This document shows positions 24,661-32,795 of a stretch of DNA of 64,000 nucleotides, one piece after another (position 1 is the first letter of the stretch; every line of letters begins with the position of its first letter). Made by a program: the position numbers and the translations under genes. The notes beneath the pieces were generated by a model. The model worked only from the letters and a program-made list of their open reading frames with translations, did no database searches and had not been told where the DNA came from. Origin of the DNA: Actinoplanes octamycinicus (lineage in GTDB: Bacteria; Actinomycetota; Actinomycetes; Mycobacteriales; Micromonosporaceae); NCBI RefSeq assembly GCF_014205225.1, contig NZ_JACHNB010000001.1, forward strand, positions 4,135,501-4,199,500, in the 5' to 3' direction.

Positions 24661-26591
24661 CGGCGGCGTGGCAGCCAGAACTCCACCTCGGTGCCCTCGC
24701 CCGGCCGGCTGTCGACGGTCATCGTCCCGCCCAGGTCGGCCACCCGGCCGCGCATCGACTGGGCGACGCCGAGCCGCCCGTCACGTTCCGCCTCGGCGAG
24801 CCGGCCCGGCGCGATCCCGGCCCCGTCGTCCCGGACCGTCACCCGTACGCCGTCGCCCTCGTCCTCCAGCAGCAGCCAGGCGTGCGCGCCCGGACCGGCG
24901 TGCCGCCGGACGTTGTCCAGCGCGGCCCGCACCGCCGCGATCAGCTCCCGGCCGTCGTCGCCGGGCAGCGGCACCGCCTCGGCCGGGGTGGCCACCTCGA
25001 CCCCCGGACCGGCCAGCTCGGACAGCGCCGCCCGCAGGTCGACGCCATCCGCCCGGCTCACCGGCGGGACCAGCGTGCCGCCCCCGGCGAGCAGCCGGCG
25101 CAGCGCCGACTCCTGCTCGCCGGCCAGCGTGGCCAGATCGGCCAGCGCGGTGCCGGCCGCGGCCGGCTCGGCGCCCTGCCGCTGCACCATGGCCAGCACC
25201 TGGAGCACCCCGTCGTGGATCGGGCGGGCCAACCGGTCCCGCTCCGCGGCGGCCGCCTCCCGGCGGATCTCCTCGGCCCGTTTCCGCTCCGCCCAGCGTT
25301 CGGTCAGGTAGTGCGCGAGCCCCAGACCACCGACCGCGGCGCCGGCCACCAGCAGCAGCACACCGGAGGTGTTCAGGTGCCGGGCCGCGTTCAGCGTGTC
25401 CGACGCGGGCCGGCCGTCGCCCTCCAGATAGGTGGCCTGCAGCAGCAGCGCGGCGCTGGCCGCCATCATCCCGGCGACCGGGCCCAGCATCGCCGGCACC
25501 GAGCCGCGCCGGGCCAGCACCGGCACCGTCGCGCCGGCCGTCGCGGTCACCGCCGCGACCACCACGACCAGGATGATCAGCGCCGGGACCACCCGGTGCT
25601 GGGTGCCGATCCGGCCCGGGTCGCCGGTGGTGGCCGAGTAGGCGATGAACAGCGACGTCGCGGCGAGCACGCTCAGCGTCCCGGCGGCGGCGACCCGCCA
25701 GCGGGTGATCGCGGCCAGCACGCCGATCGCCGTCCCGGCCAGCAGGCCCGACCAGCGGGCCGCGGTCTGACCCTCCAGCGCGAAGAAGGCCAGCAGCAGC
25801 GGCGTGCCCAGCGCGGCCTGGGCGAGGGCCATGGTCAGCGCGGCGCCCAGCGACCACAGCCCGGCCGCCGCGGCCAGCCCGGCGGCCAGCACCAGGGACG
25901 CCCCGCCGGCCAGCGCGTTCTCCACCCACGGGTGCCGGAACAGCACCGACGAGTCGATGCCGAGTAGGGCGGCGACCTGGCCCCGGGTCACCATCGACAA
26001 CGGGATCACCAGGAACAGGGTGGCCGCCGCGACGATCACCGGCCGGGCCCGCGGACCGCGCTCGCCGGGCCGCACCCGCCAGGCGAAGGCCAGCACCCCG
26101 AACAGCGCCACGGCCACCACGGTGGCCTGGAACAGCTGGTGGTCGTGGTGCCGCATGGTGCCGCGGCCGATCAGCCCGGCGGAGAACAGCCGCAGACCCA
26201 AGGCCACCACGGCGATCGCCGTGCCCCACCGCGGCACGCCGTCCCGGATCAGGCCCTGCGCGCCGGCCAGCACCCCGATCAGCGTGAACGACAGGGTCAG
26301 CGGCACGGCGAGGATCGGCAGCGGCACCACGTGCAGCGTCGTCCCGGCGGTCAGCAGCCCGGCCGCCAGCAGCTGCCACGGCCACCAGCGGACCAGCAGC
26401 AACGCCACCACCACCGCGGCGACCTGCGGGAAGACCACGACCACGGCCGCCGCCCGGGGCATCCCCGAGTAGTAGTCGCTGCCGAACGGGGCGACCAGGC
26501 TGAGCCCGCCACCCACCGACGCCGGCTGGGTGGCCAGCAGCAGGCAGCCGCTCAGAGCGGTGACGATCGCCGGCCATCGGTAGCCATTCAT
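24657..26591 (-). CDS. multi-pass sensor histidine kinase (HisKA_3 type)
   Basis: 644 residues from ATG 26591. About 12 hydrophobic segments occupy residues 5-420. A dimerisation helix with phospho-acceptor His near 459 (PIHDGVLQVLAMVQ) follows, then a HATPase domain with ALDNVRRHAG, VRDDGAGI and RLGVAQSMRGRV. The large membrane portion without an extracellular domain suggests sensing within or at the membrane. It faces the NarL-type regulator gene, and lies 8 bp after the M15 peptidase gene on the same strand. Confidence 0.88.
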   Translation of the reverse strand: MNGYRWPAIVTALSGCLLLATQPASVGGGLSLVAPFGSDYYSGMPRAAAVVVVFPQVAAVVVALLLVRWWPWQLLAAGLLTAGTTLHVVPLPILAVPLTLSFTLIGVLAGAQGLIRDGVPRWGTAIAVVALGLRLFSAGLIGRGTMRHHDHQLFQATVVAVALFGVLAFAWRVRPGERGPRARPVIVAAATLFLVIPLSMVTRGQVAALLGIDSSVLFRHPWVENALAGGASLVLAAGLAAAAGLWSLGAALTMALAQAALGTPLLLAFFALEGQTAARWSGLLAGTAIGVLAAITRWRVAAAGTLSVLAATSLFIAYSATTGDPGRIGTQHRVVPALIILVVVVAAVTATAGATVPVLARRGSVPAMLGPVAGMMAASAALLLQATYLEGDGRPASDTLNAARHLNTSGVLLLVAGAAVGGLGLAHYLTERWAERKRAEEIRREAAAAERDRLARPIHDGVLQVLAMVQRQGAEPAAAGTALADLATLAGEQESALRRLLAGGGTLVPPVSRADGVDLRAALSELAGPGVEVATPAEAVPLPGDDGRELIAAVRAALDNVRRHAGPGAHAWLLLEDEGDGVRVTVRDDGAGIAPGRLAEAERDGRLGVAQSMRGRVADLGGTMTVDSRPGEGTEVEFWLPRRR

Positions 26592-26599
26592 GGCGGAGA

Positions 26600-27172
26600 T
26601 CATCGCTGATGACAGAGATTCCGGTGTGCGCCCGGATGTGGCAGGCGCGGCGGACGTCCGTCCGGGCGGTACTCGAAGTGCCACCACTCGTTGTCGTAGA
26701 CCCGGTAGAGGCCGTGCAGCGCCCCGTGTCGCTCCAGCCACCGGGCCCCTTCGGTGGGGCGGACGTCCATCGCCGTGCCGGCCACATGCCGGGACTCCTC
26801 GGGCGGCAACACCCACCGCCGGGCCTCGGCCACCGAGCCGCAGCGGCGCACCTCGGCGAGGTACAGCGCGGTCTGGGTGTCCCGGTCCCGGTGCCCGGAG
26901 GTGAGGCCGATCAGCTCGCCGTGCCGCCACAGCGCCCGGGTGCGGGCCGCCTCGAACGCCGCCCGGGCGGCCGGGGCCAGCCCGTCCAGGTTCTCCGCCG
27001 GGAAGCGCGCGGCCAGCGCCCACCGGCAGGCGGTCTGCCGGGCCCGCCCGGGGGCGACCAGGGCGGCGACCGGCGAGAGCGCGAAGGCGAGCATCCGGGT
27101 GGCGGCGGCGTACACCGGGTCGCGGCGGCGCACCGGCTCCACCGCACCCCGATCCGTGTCGTGCACAAGCAT
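26600..27172 (-). CDS. M15-family D-Ala-D-Ala carboxypeptidase-like protein
   Basis: 190 residues. Blocks of the VanY/M15B fold are visible: SGHRDRDTQTALY, SRHVAGTAMDVRP (His and Asp zinc ligands) and NEWWHFEY (catalytic Glu and third ligand His). There is a single hydrophobic stretch near residues 27-40 (MLAFALSPVAALVA), so it may be membrane anchored. It probably trims peptidoglycan stem peptides. It is the first gene of a unit with the kinase, hinting that the kinase monitors the cell envelope (inference). Confidence 0.82.
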   Translation of the reverse strand: MLVHDTDRGAVEPVRRRDPVYAAATRMLAFALSPVAALVAPGRARQTACRWALAARFPAENLDGLAPAARAAFEAARTRALWRHGELIGLTSGHRDRDTQTALYLAEVRRCGSVAEARRWVLPPEESRHVAGTAMDVRPTEGARWLERHGALHGLYRVYDNEWWHFEYRPDGRPPRLPHPGAHRNLCHQR

Positions 27173-27206
27173 GTACTCAAGATCCCGGCTGGCCGCCCCG
27201 GCTTCA

Positions 27207-27222
27207 TGAGTACGGATACTCA
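27207..27222. promoter_or_regulatory. palindromic site between divergent M15 and molybdoenzyme genes
   Basis: TGAGTA-CGGA-TACTCA is a perfect 6-bp inverted repeat with a 4-bp spacer. Further copies of the half-site lie at about 27170-27180 (TACTCA) and 27291-27299 (GATACTCAT). It is a likely binding site for a regulator controlling one or both genes. Confidence 0.4.
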
Positions 27223-27332
27223 GAAATCCACGATCCGCTTCGGGTCCGCGGTGAGCCCGGCCGGACGGGTTGACGGGGCGGGCGGGCTCCGATACTCATG
27301 GGTAACAAAGCTCGGAAGGCTGGTGAGACGTC

Positions 27333-29537
27333 ATGGCCGACGTGACCCGCACGGCGTACCGCACCTGTCCGCTCTGCGAGGCCGCCTGCGGCCTGGAGCT
27401 GACCGTCACCGGGGAGGAGGTCACCGCGGTCCGCGGCGACCGGGAGCACGTCTTCAGCCACGGGTTCATCTGCCCGAAGGGCGCGACCTTCGGGCGGCTC
27501 GCCGACGACCCGGACCGGTTGCGCCGGCCGCTGGTGCGGCGACCGGACGGGCGGCACGAGGAGGTCTCCTGGGACGAGGCGTTCGCCGCGGTGGAGGCCG
27601 GGCTCCGGCCGATCCTGGAGCGGCACGGGTCGCAGGCCGTCGCCGCCTACCTGGGCAACCCGAACGTGCACACGATGGCCGGCGGCCTCTACCTCACCCC
27701 GCTGCTCAAGGCGCTCGGCACCCGCGCCATCTTCTCCGCCAGCACCGTCGACCAGATGCCCAAGCACGTCTCCTGCGGCTATCTGTTCGGCAGCCCGCTC
27801 GCCATTCCGGTTCCCGACCTGGACCGCACCGACTTCCTGCTGATGCTCGGCGCCAACCCGTGGGAGTCGAACGGCAGCCTGGCCACCGCCGCCGACTTCC
27901 CCGGCCGCCTCAAGGCGATCCAGGCCCGCGGCGGCCGGTTCGTGGTGGTCGACCCGCGTCGCACCCGGACCGCCGACGCCGCCGACGAGCACCTGTTCAT
28001 CCGGCCGGGGACCGACGCGTTCCTGCTCTTCGGGATGGTGCACACCCTGTTCGACGAGGAGCTGACCGCGCTCGGGCGGCTCATCCCGTACGTCAGCGGG
28101 CTTGACCTGGTCCGTGAGCTGGCCGTGGGCTTCCCGCCGGAGAGAGTCGCCGCGGTCTGTGATGTTCCCGCGGAGCGGATCCGCGGGCTGGCCCGCGAGC
28201 TGGCGGCGGCGCCGACCGCGGCGGTCTACGGGCGGATCGGCACCTGCACGGTCGAGTTCGGCACGCTGACCAGCTGGCTCGTCGACGTGCTGAACGTGCT
28301 GACCGGCAACCTGGACCGGCCCGGCGGGGTGATGTTCCCGCTCGCCGCGCACCTGCGGCAGCACACCGAGCCGGGCGGCAAGGGCTTCACCGTCGGCCGC
28401 TGGCACAGCCGGGTCCGCGGCCTGCCCGAGGTGAAGGGCGAGCTGCCGGTCGCGGTGCTGGCCGAGGAGATCGACACGCCGGGCGAGGGGCAGGTCCGGG
28501 CGCTGCTCACCGTCGCCGGGAACCCGGTGCTGTCCACCCCGAACAGCGGCCGCCTGGACCGCGCGCTGGCCGGCCTGGAGTTCATGGTCAGCGTCGACCC
28601 TTACCTGAACGAGACCACCCGGCACGCCGACGTGATCCTGCCGCCGCTGGACCCGACCCGGAAGGGGCACTACGACTTCTCCTTCCTGGCGCTCGCGGTG
28701 CGGAACTTCGCCGCCTACTCGCCGCCGGTGCTCGCCGCCGAGCCGGACACCCTGGACGAGTGCGACATCCTGGCCAGGCTGATCCAGATCGTCACCGGCC
28801 GTCCCGGCGATCTGCACGAGCAGCTGCTCGGCGGCGCCCTCCGGAAAGTCGCCGACGTGCTCGGCCAGGAGGCGGACGACCTGCGGAAAAAGGTGGTCGG
28901 CGACGGGCCGGCCGAGCGGCTGCTGGACGTGGCGCTGCGCACCGGGGCCTACGGCGACTGGTTCGGCGCGGTCCCCGACGGGCTCTCCCTGCAGCGGCTC
29001 CTGGACGCCCCGCACGGTGTCGACCTGGGCGCGCTGAAACCGCGGATCCCGGAGGTGCTGCGCACCCCGAGCGGCACCATCGAGCTGTGCACGCCGCCGC
29101 TGGCCGCCGAGACCGCGCGGCTCCGCGAGGCCCTCGACCGGCCGCGGCCCGGACTGGTTCTGATCGGGCGCCGGCATCTCCGGTCGAACAACAGCTGGAT
29201 GCACAACGTGCCGGCGCTGGTGAAGGGCCGGGACCGCTGCACGCTGCAGGTCCACCCGGACGACGCGGCCCGGCTCACCCTGGCCGACGGGGCGTCGGCC
29301 GAGGTGACCTCGCGGGCCGGGTCGCTGTCCGCCCGGGTCGAGGTGACCGATCAGGTGATGCCCGGGGTGGTGAGCCTGCCGCACGGGTGGGGGCACGATC
29401 TGCCGGGCGTGCGGCTCGCGGTCGCGGCGGCCCATCCCGGGGTCAACTCCAACGTGCTGACCGATGAGCTGGTGGTCGATCCGCTCTCCGGCAACGCGGT
29501 GCTCAACGGCATTCCGGTCGAGGTCAAACCCGTTTGA
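27333..29537 (+). CDS. molybdopterin oxidoreductase
   Basis: 734 residues. The N-terminal 4Fe-4S site is formed by CPLCEAACG (Cys 12, 15, 19) and Cys 47 in FICPKG. Molybdopterin-binding blocks follow (LLMLGANPWESNGS; FVVVDPRRTRTADAADEHLFIRPGTDAF) with a C-terminal molydopterin dinucleotide-binding domain (RSNNSWMHNVPALVKGR onward). There is no Tat signal, so it is cytoplasmic. It resembles formate-dehydrogenase/nitrate-reductase-like enzymes of the DMSO reductase family; the substrate is not clear. It stands alone, without a partner subunit gene. Confidence 0.9.
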   Translation: MADVTRTAYRTCPLCEAACGLELTVTGEEVTAVRGDREHVFSHGFICPKGATFGRLADDPDRLRRPLVRRPDGRHEEVSWDEAFAAVEAGLRPILERHGSQAVAAYLGNPNVHTMAGGLYLTPLLKALGTRAIFSASTVDQMPKHVSCGYLFGSPLAIPVPDLDRTDFLLMLGANPWESNGSLATAADFPGRLKAIQARGGRFVVVDPRRTRTADAADEHLFIRPGTDAFLLFGMVHTLFDEELTALGRLIPYVSGLDLVRELAVGFPPERVAAVCDVPAERIRGLARELAAAPTAAVYGRIGTCTVEFGTLTSWLVDVLNVLTGNLDRPGGVMFPLAAHLRQHTEPGGKGFTVGRWHSRVRGLPEVKGELPVAVLAEEIDTPGEGQVRALLTVAGNPVLSTPNSGRLDRALAGLEFMVSVDPYLNETTRHADVILPPLDPTRKGHYDFSFLALAVRNFAAYSPPVLAAEPDTLDECDILARLIQIVTGRPGDLHEQLLGGALRKVADVLGQEADDLRKKVVGDGPAERLLDVALRTGAYGDWFGAVPDGLSLQRLLDAPHGVDLGALKPRIPEVLRTPSGTIELCTPPLAAETARLREALDRPRPGLVLIGRRHLRSNNSWMHNVPALVKGRDRCTLQVHPDDAARLTLADGASAEVTSRAGSLSARVEVTDQVMPGVVSLPHGWGHDLPGVRLAVAAAHPGVNSNVLTDELVVDPLSGNAVLNGIPVEVKPV

Positions 29538-29571
29538 GCTTTCGGTACGGGGTGGTGCCCGTGCCCCGTGC

Positions 29572-29946
29572 CTATTCGTGGCCGGGCGGCAGCTGATCGG
29601 CGCGCCCGGTCTGCCCGGCGGTCGCGAGGTCCGTCTCCCCGGCGGCCGTGCGGTCCGTCTCCCCGGCGGCCGTGCGGTCCGTCTCCCCGGCGGGTGTCAG
29701 TCGTCCGGCGCGCCGGGCTATGTCGGTGGCGGTCTCGGTGACCTGGGTGGCGACGTCGTGCAGGCGGGCGCGTGCCGTCCGGTCGGGGATGGACTCCGCG
29801 CGGTGGTGCAGGCACGCCTCGGTCTCCTCCAGCTCCGCGGCGGTGGCCCGCATGGTCTCGGCGGTGCGCTGCCGTTCTCTGCTACCCATGATCTTCCGGT
29901 ACCCATCCTTCCCGGGGATCTCACCTTCCTCGTGCGTCCCGGACAT
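29572..29946 (-). CDS. small coiled-coil protein with tandem repeats
   Basis: 124 residues from ATG 29946 (GAGGG upstream); ATG 29889 would give 105. Highly charged helix RQRTAETMRATAAELEETE is followed by a second helix, then an 8-residue repeat (AGETDRTA, about three copies) encoded by a 24-bp tandem DNA repeat near 29620-29695. No known family. It is probably a soluble stress- or DNA-associated small protein, but there is no direct evidence. Confidence 0.6.
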   Translation of the reverse strand: MSGTHEEGEIPGKDGYRKIMGSRERQRTAETMRATAAELEETEACLHHRAESIPDRTARARLHDVATQVTETATDIARRAGRLTPAGETDRTAAGETDRTAAGETDLATAGQTGRADQLPPGHE

Positions 29947-30451
29947 GGGTCCCTCGACCCGGATAATCTGGGCCGGATGGGCTAGATTTTCGAGCGCGGG
30001 TCGATTAGAGTTCTTTGTGTTGACAGCAGAGATCAGTTGACGACGCTGACGATGCAGGCCGAGCTACAGCAGGGCCCGGAGGTTCGTGGCTCGCTCGGCC
30101 CGCACACTTCGGGGCCCCAGTCGCCCCGCGGCAGGACGCTCGTCGCACGTGTGTGGGGCCATGAAGTCGCGTGGGGCTCCGCCACCGGCGAGCAGCACAG
30201 GAAAAGGTAAAGCAGAGGAAAGGGAGGGCAGGACACCGTTGGATCGCCCGCCACCGAGGTGGCGGACACCGCAGTTACCTTCGATTGAGAGGTGGTCTCC
30301 GGTCACGCATATGCGATCCCCGCAGCTACGGCCCTCGATGGCAGTGGGTGCGGATCTGACAAGCCGGCGAACCTGCCGGTGAATGGTGTTTCAACCCGTA
30401 AACCCTGGGCCCCGGCGCTTGCGCCGGGGCCCTCGTCATGGAGAGGTGTAA
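29947..30451 (+). ncRNA. long noncoding leader / candidate small RNA before MerR gene
   Basis: About 500 bp without a credible reading frame on either strand. A TTGACA box is at 30020-30025. The region includes an unusual A/G-rich tract (about 30198-30230), a hairpin CCGCCACC/GGTGGCGG (30248-30265) and a terminator-like hairpin at 30407-30432 ending 7 nt before the ribosome-binding site of the MerR gene. The layout fits a stand-alone small RNA, or a 5' leader that regulates the MerR gene by attenuation. No known riboswitch class was recognised. Confidence 0.4.
30407..30432 (+). terminator. strong hairpin directly before MerR start
   Basis: GGGCCCCGGCGC / GCGCCGGGGCCC, a 12-bp perfect stem with a 2-nt centre. 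It ends 20 bp before the GTG start of the MerR-type gene. Confidence 0.6.
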
Positions 30452-30772
30452 GTGGCCCAACCCGACGACATGTTCGGAGACGACGACTACCCCGCCTACA
30501 CGATGGGCCGCGCCGCCGAGATCGTCGGCGCCTCGCAGGACTTCCTGCGCCGGCTCGACGAGGAAAAACTGATCACCCCGTTCCGGTCGGCCGGTGGTCA
30601 CCGCCGGTACTCCCGCCACCAGCTGCGGCTGGCGGCGCGGGCACGCGAGATGGTGGACCAGGGCACGGCTCTGGAGGCGGCCTGCCGGATCATCAGCCTC
30701 GAGGATCAGCTCGAGGCAGCCCTGGAAGAAAACCGCAAACTGCAACGCGACCGGTCGTCGGAGACGGCCTGA
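30452..30772 (+). CDS. MerR-family transcriptional regulator, small
   Basis: 106 residues from GTG with GGAGAGG 5 nt upstream. The winged helix-turn-helix has YTMGRAAEIVGASQDFLRRLDEEKLITPFRSAGGHRRYSR, followed by a second helix and a C-terminal coiled coil (SLEDQLEAALEENRKLQ). It lacks the long dimerisation helix and effector domain of classical MerR proteins, so it belongs to the short actinobacterial type. Targets are unknown; the long leader suggests post-transcriptional control. Confidence 0.85.
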   Translation: MAQPDDMFGDDDYPAYTMGRAAEIVGASQDFLRRLDEEKLITPFRSAGGHRRYSRHQLRLAARAREMVDQGTALEAACRIISLEDQLEAALEENRKLQRDRSSETA

Positions 30773-31282
30773 TCGCCTTCCCGCTTACGGTCCTTCGCCA
30801 CCCCGCGAGGGACCGTTCGTCGTCTCCGGCCCGCCGCTGTCCGGCCCGGTACCGTGGTCTCCCGCCCGCCGACTGTCCTGCCCGGCCTCGCGGTCTCGGG
30901 CCCGCCACCGTCCTGGCGCCCCGCGAGCCTGTCCGACCTCGTCCTTGGCCGGACCTCGCCGGCCCGCGCCGAACCGCGCCGTCCGTGGCGAGGGCCGGGC
31001 TCGGGTCGTGACGGGGCTCCCGCTGCCCGGTGCCCGCGTTCTCCGGTGCCCGCGTTCTCCGGTGCCCGCGTTCTCCGGTGCCCGCGCTCCCGGTCCCCGC
31101 CCACCCTTGGGGGAGCCGCCCGAAGACAGTGTGACGCGGAAGCGGGATCTTGCGAGGCCGGACTGTGGACAACGCGCTGATGTGGATGACGCGCCGAGGA
31201 CCCGGCGGCGGTTGCCACGAGTGACCGGCGGAGTCAGCGAGGACTCCGCGAGTGGTGGTCAGGGCTGGCGGGTCAGCGGTCG
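30773..31282. other. 510-bp noncoding stretch with imperfect repeats
   Basis: No plausible gene on either strand. The first part holds about three degenerate ~38-bp units around CCCGCC-CTGTCC-GCCCGG, and the middle a clean 16-bp tandem array (31029-31092). The rest shows nothing recognisable. Confidence 0.5.
31029..31092. repeat. 16-bp tandem repeat, four copies
   Basis: GGTGCCCGCGTTCTCC is repeated three times without change from 31029 to 31076, followed by a fourth imperfect copy to 31092. It is noncoding and likely to vary in copy number between strains. Confidence 0.75.
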
Positions 31283-31723
31283 TCAGCTTCGGCGGAGGGT
31301 GCGCAGGGCGGTGACGAAACCGGGCAGCGCGCCCCCGAGGTCCGCGAAGAAGGCGGCGTCACAGGCTTCGACGGCGACGACGGCGCGGTTGGCCAGGTCG
31401 CGGCCGGCTTCGGTGACGGCGACGGCTCGGGCTCGGCGGTCTGCCGGATCCGGGGGGCGGTGCACCAGGTTGCGGGACTCCAGGGTGCGGAGCACCTGGG
31501 AGGTCATCATCGGGTCGGTGGCGGCCATGCCGGCCAGGGCTTTCTGGGTCACCGGGCCGGAGGCCTGCAGGTAGGTGAGGGTGGCCAGCAGGACGAACTG
31601 GACGTGGGTGATGTCGAACGGCTTCAGCGCGGCCCGCTGGGCGGCCTGCCAGCGGTTGGTGACCTGCCACAGCAGCAGGCCGGGGCTGTCGTCGGCGCTC
31701 TCGTGCGCGGTTGCCAGGGTCAT
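31283..31723 (-). CDS. MarR-family transcriptional regulator
   Basis: 146 residues. The winged helix region reads VTQKALAGMAATDPMMTSQVLRTLESRNLVHRPPDPADRRARAVAVTEAG, with the typical DxRxR wing. It is the last gene of the SRPBCC-EVE unit and probably represses that unit through the palindrome at 32712-32729. The start lies at the end of a 65-bp tandem duplication, so its translation may be coupled to the mini-ORF before it. Confidence 0.88.
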   Translation of the reverse strand: MTLATAHESADDSPGLLLWQVTNRWQAAQRAALKPFDITHVQFVLLATLTYLQASGPVTQKALAGMAATDPMMTSQVLRTLESRNLVHRPPDPADRRARAVAVTEAGRDLANRAVVAVEACDAAFFADLGGALPGFVTALRTLRRS

Positions 31724-31788
31724 GCCGCCACCCGTCCGGACTGCGGTCGGCGGTCGGTGACCGACCGAAGCGGTGGTGCGGGGCTCAT
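31720..31788 (-). CDS. mini-ORF 2 in duplicated spacer (22 aa)
   Basis: 22 residues starting MSPAPPLRSVTD and ending GRVAA. Its start overlaps the stop of mini-ORF 1 and its stop overlaps the MarR start, each as ATGA. It may serve only to carry ribosomes from the EVE gene to the MarR gene. Confidence 0.35.
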   Translation of the reverse strand: MSPAPPLRSVTDRRPQSGRVAA

Positions 31789-31866
31789 GCCGCCGCCCGT
31801 CCGGACTGCGGTCGGTGGTCGGCGACCGACGGAAGCGGTGGTGCGGGGCTCATGCCGCCGCCCGGT
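31721..31866. repeat. 65-bp tandem duplication spanning stop/start junctions
   Basis: Units start at 31721 and 31786, with a 16-bp partial third at 31851. The copies differ at only a few positions. Each unit begins at a TGA/ATG overlap, so duplication copied the junction itself and created two short overlapping frames between the EVE and MarR genes. Confidence 0.8.
31785..31853 (-). CDS. mini-ORF 1 in duplicated spacer (22 aa)
   Basis: 22 residues starting MSPAPPLPSVAD and ending GRAAA. Its ATG overlaps the EVE gene stop and its stop overlaps the start of mini-ORF 2. The end GRAAA resembles the EVE protein end (DRAAA), which suggests the unit arose around the original EVE/MarR junction. Confidence 0.35.
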   Translation of the reverse strand: MSPAPPLPSVADHRPQSGRAAA

Positions 31867-32269
31867 CGGCCAGCATGGCGGTGCGGATGCGGGTGAAGTC
31901 GCCGTCGGTGAGGGGGACCAGGCCGCGGCGCAGCTGGGCGCCCCAGCCGGGCTGGGCAGTGAGGTCCAGGCGCAGCGAGCGGACCGGTGTCTCGATCACG
32001 TCCGGAAGGTAGTCGATCCGGCGCCGCCACGGGTGGAAGTCGCCCTCGTCGGCCTGCCAGATCTCGCCGTCGGGGACCTCCCCGAGCGCGGTGAACGCCT
32101 GCAGCGGCTCGCCGTCGCGCAGGCTGGTCCGCGGCGAGTAGTAGACCAGCCAGTCGCCGGGTGCCAGGCGGGCCAGCCCGCTGCGCTTGCCGTGGTCGAG
32201 CTGGGCGATCCCGAGCCGGACGCCCCGCTGGACGTGGTCCCGGCACACCACGCCGAGCCAGTGGTTCAT
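31850..32269 (-). CDS. EVE-domain protein (PUA-like)
   Basis: 139 residues. NHWLGVVCRDHVQRGVRLGIAQLDHG at the N-terminus and LAPGDWLVYYSPR are the EVE (PUA-superfamily) pattern, a fold that reads modified bases or nucleotides in DNA or RNA. Single-domain versions are common, with unknown targets. The start overlaps the SRPBCC stop (ATGA); the stop overlaps mini-ORF 1. Confidence 0.8.
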   Translation of the reverse strand: MNHWLGVVCRDHVQRGVRLGIAQLDHGKRSGLARLAPGDWLVYYSPRTSLRDGEPLQAFTALGEVPDGEIWQADEGDFHPWRRRIDYLPDVIETPVRSLRLDLTAQPGWGAQLRRGLVPLTDGDFTRIRTAMLADRAAA

Positions 32270-32706
32270 GCCGGCACCTCGGCCTGGTGTGCGGCGCGGG
32301 CGGCGGCCTCGAGACGGGTGAGGTCGCCGTCGATCCCGGTGGCGATGCCCTTGCCGAGGATGGCGGTCCAGAGGAAGGCGAGCGGGCCGGCGATGGTGAC
32401 CCGGACCGCGACGGTGGTGTGCCCGTCCTCCTCGGTGACCAGGTGCTGGAAGGTCAGGCGCGCGCCGAGCAGCAGCGAGACGTCGGTGAACTCGCGGCCC
32501 GGGATCAGCGACGTGACGACGAACCGGGTGACCGGGCCGCCTCTCGGCTTCAGCCGGCCGGTGGCGCCGGTGCCGAACGGGCCGTCGAGCCGGACCCACT
32601 CGGTGTCGGTGTTCCACTCCGGCCAGGTGGCCATGTCGGCCCAGCGGTCGAAGAAGGCCTGAGCCGGGACGTCGGTGGTGAGCTGAGCGGTGGCGATCGT
32701 CTTCAT
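32266..32706 (-). CDS. SRPBCC-family protein (polyketide cyclase/START-like)
   Basis: 146 residues. The pattern TTDVPAQAFFDRWADMATWPEWNTDTEWVRLDGPFGTGATGRLKP with late TVAVRVTIAGPLAFLWTAILGKG and a final amphipathic helix is characteristic of SRPBCC helix-grip proteins, which bind hydrophobic ligands. It is the first gene of a unit with the EVE and MarR genes. Ligand sensing or detoxification under MarR control is a reasonable but unproven reading. Confidence 0.85.
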   Translation of the reverse strand: MKTIATAQLTTDVPAQAFFDRWADMATWPEWNTDTEWVRLDGPFGTGATGRLKPRGGPVTRFVVTSLIPGREFTDVSLLLGARLTFQHLVTEEDGHTTVAVRVTIAGPLAFLWTAILGKGIATGIDGDLTRLEAAARAAHQAEVPA

Positions 32707-32711
32707 GAAAT

Positions 32712-32729
32712 TAGTATGCGCGCTTACTA
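32712..32729. promoter_or_regulatory. palindromic operator, probable MarR site
   Basis: TAGTA-T-GCGCGC-T-TACTA is an 18-bp palindrome with one mismatched pair, 5 bp before the SRPBCC start. Position and symmetry fit autoregulation by the MarR protein of the same unit. Confidence 0.6.
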
Positions 32730-32746
32730 TCTCGCCGTCAAGACGG

Positions 32747-32780
32747 CGGTGGCCCGGACCTCCCGAGGTCCGGGCCACCG
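32747..32780 (-). terminator. terminator of the PadR/acyl-CoA dehydrogenase unit
   Basis: CGGTGGCCCGGACCT / AGGTCCGGGCCACCG, a perfect 15-bp stem with a 4-nt loop, 15 bp after the dehydrogenase stop. Confidence 0.7.
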
Positions 32781-32795
32781 CTGGGAGCCGTCCGG

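Noticed and set aside
29947..30451. Possible cyclic-di-AMP riboswitch, RNase P RNA or tmRNA in the MerR leader
   Set aside because: Characteristic conserved blocks of these RNAs were not found; only generic hairpins are visible.
31029..31092. CRISPR or iteron origin
   Set aside because: A 16-bp tandem repeat without spacers, AT-rich region or replication gene; simple minisatellite.
30693..31218. Arg/Gly-rich frames on the minus strand after the MerR gene
   Set aside because: They translate the 16-bp and other repeats and have no start signal or domain.
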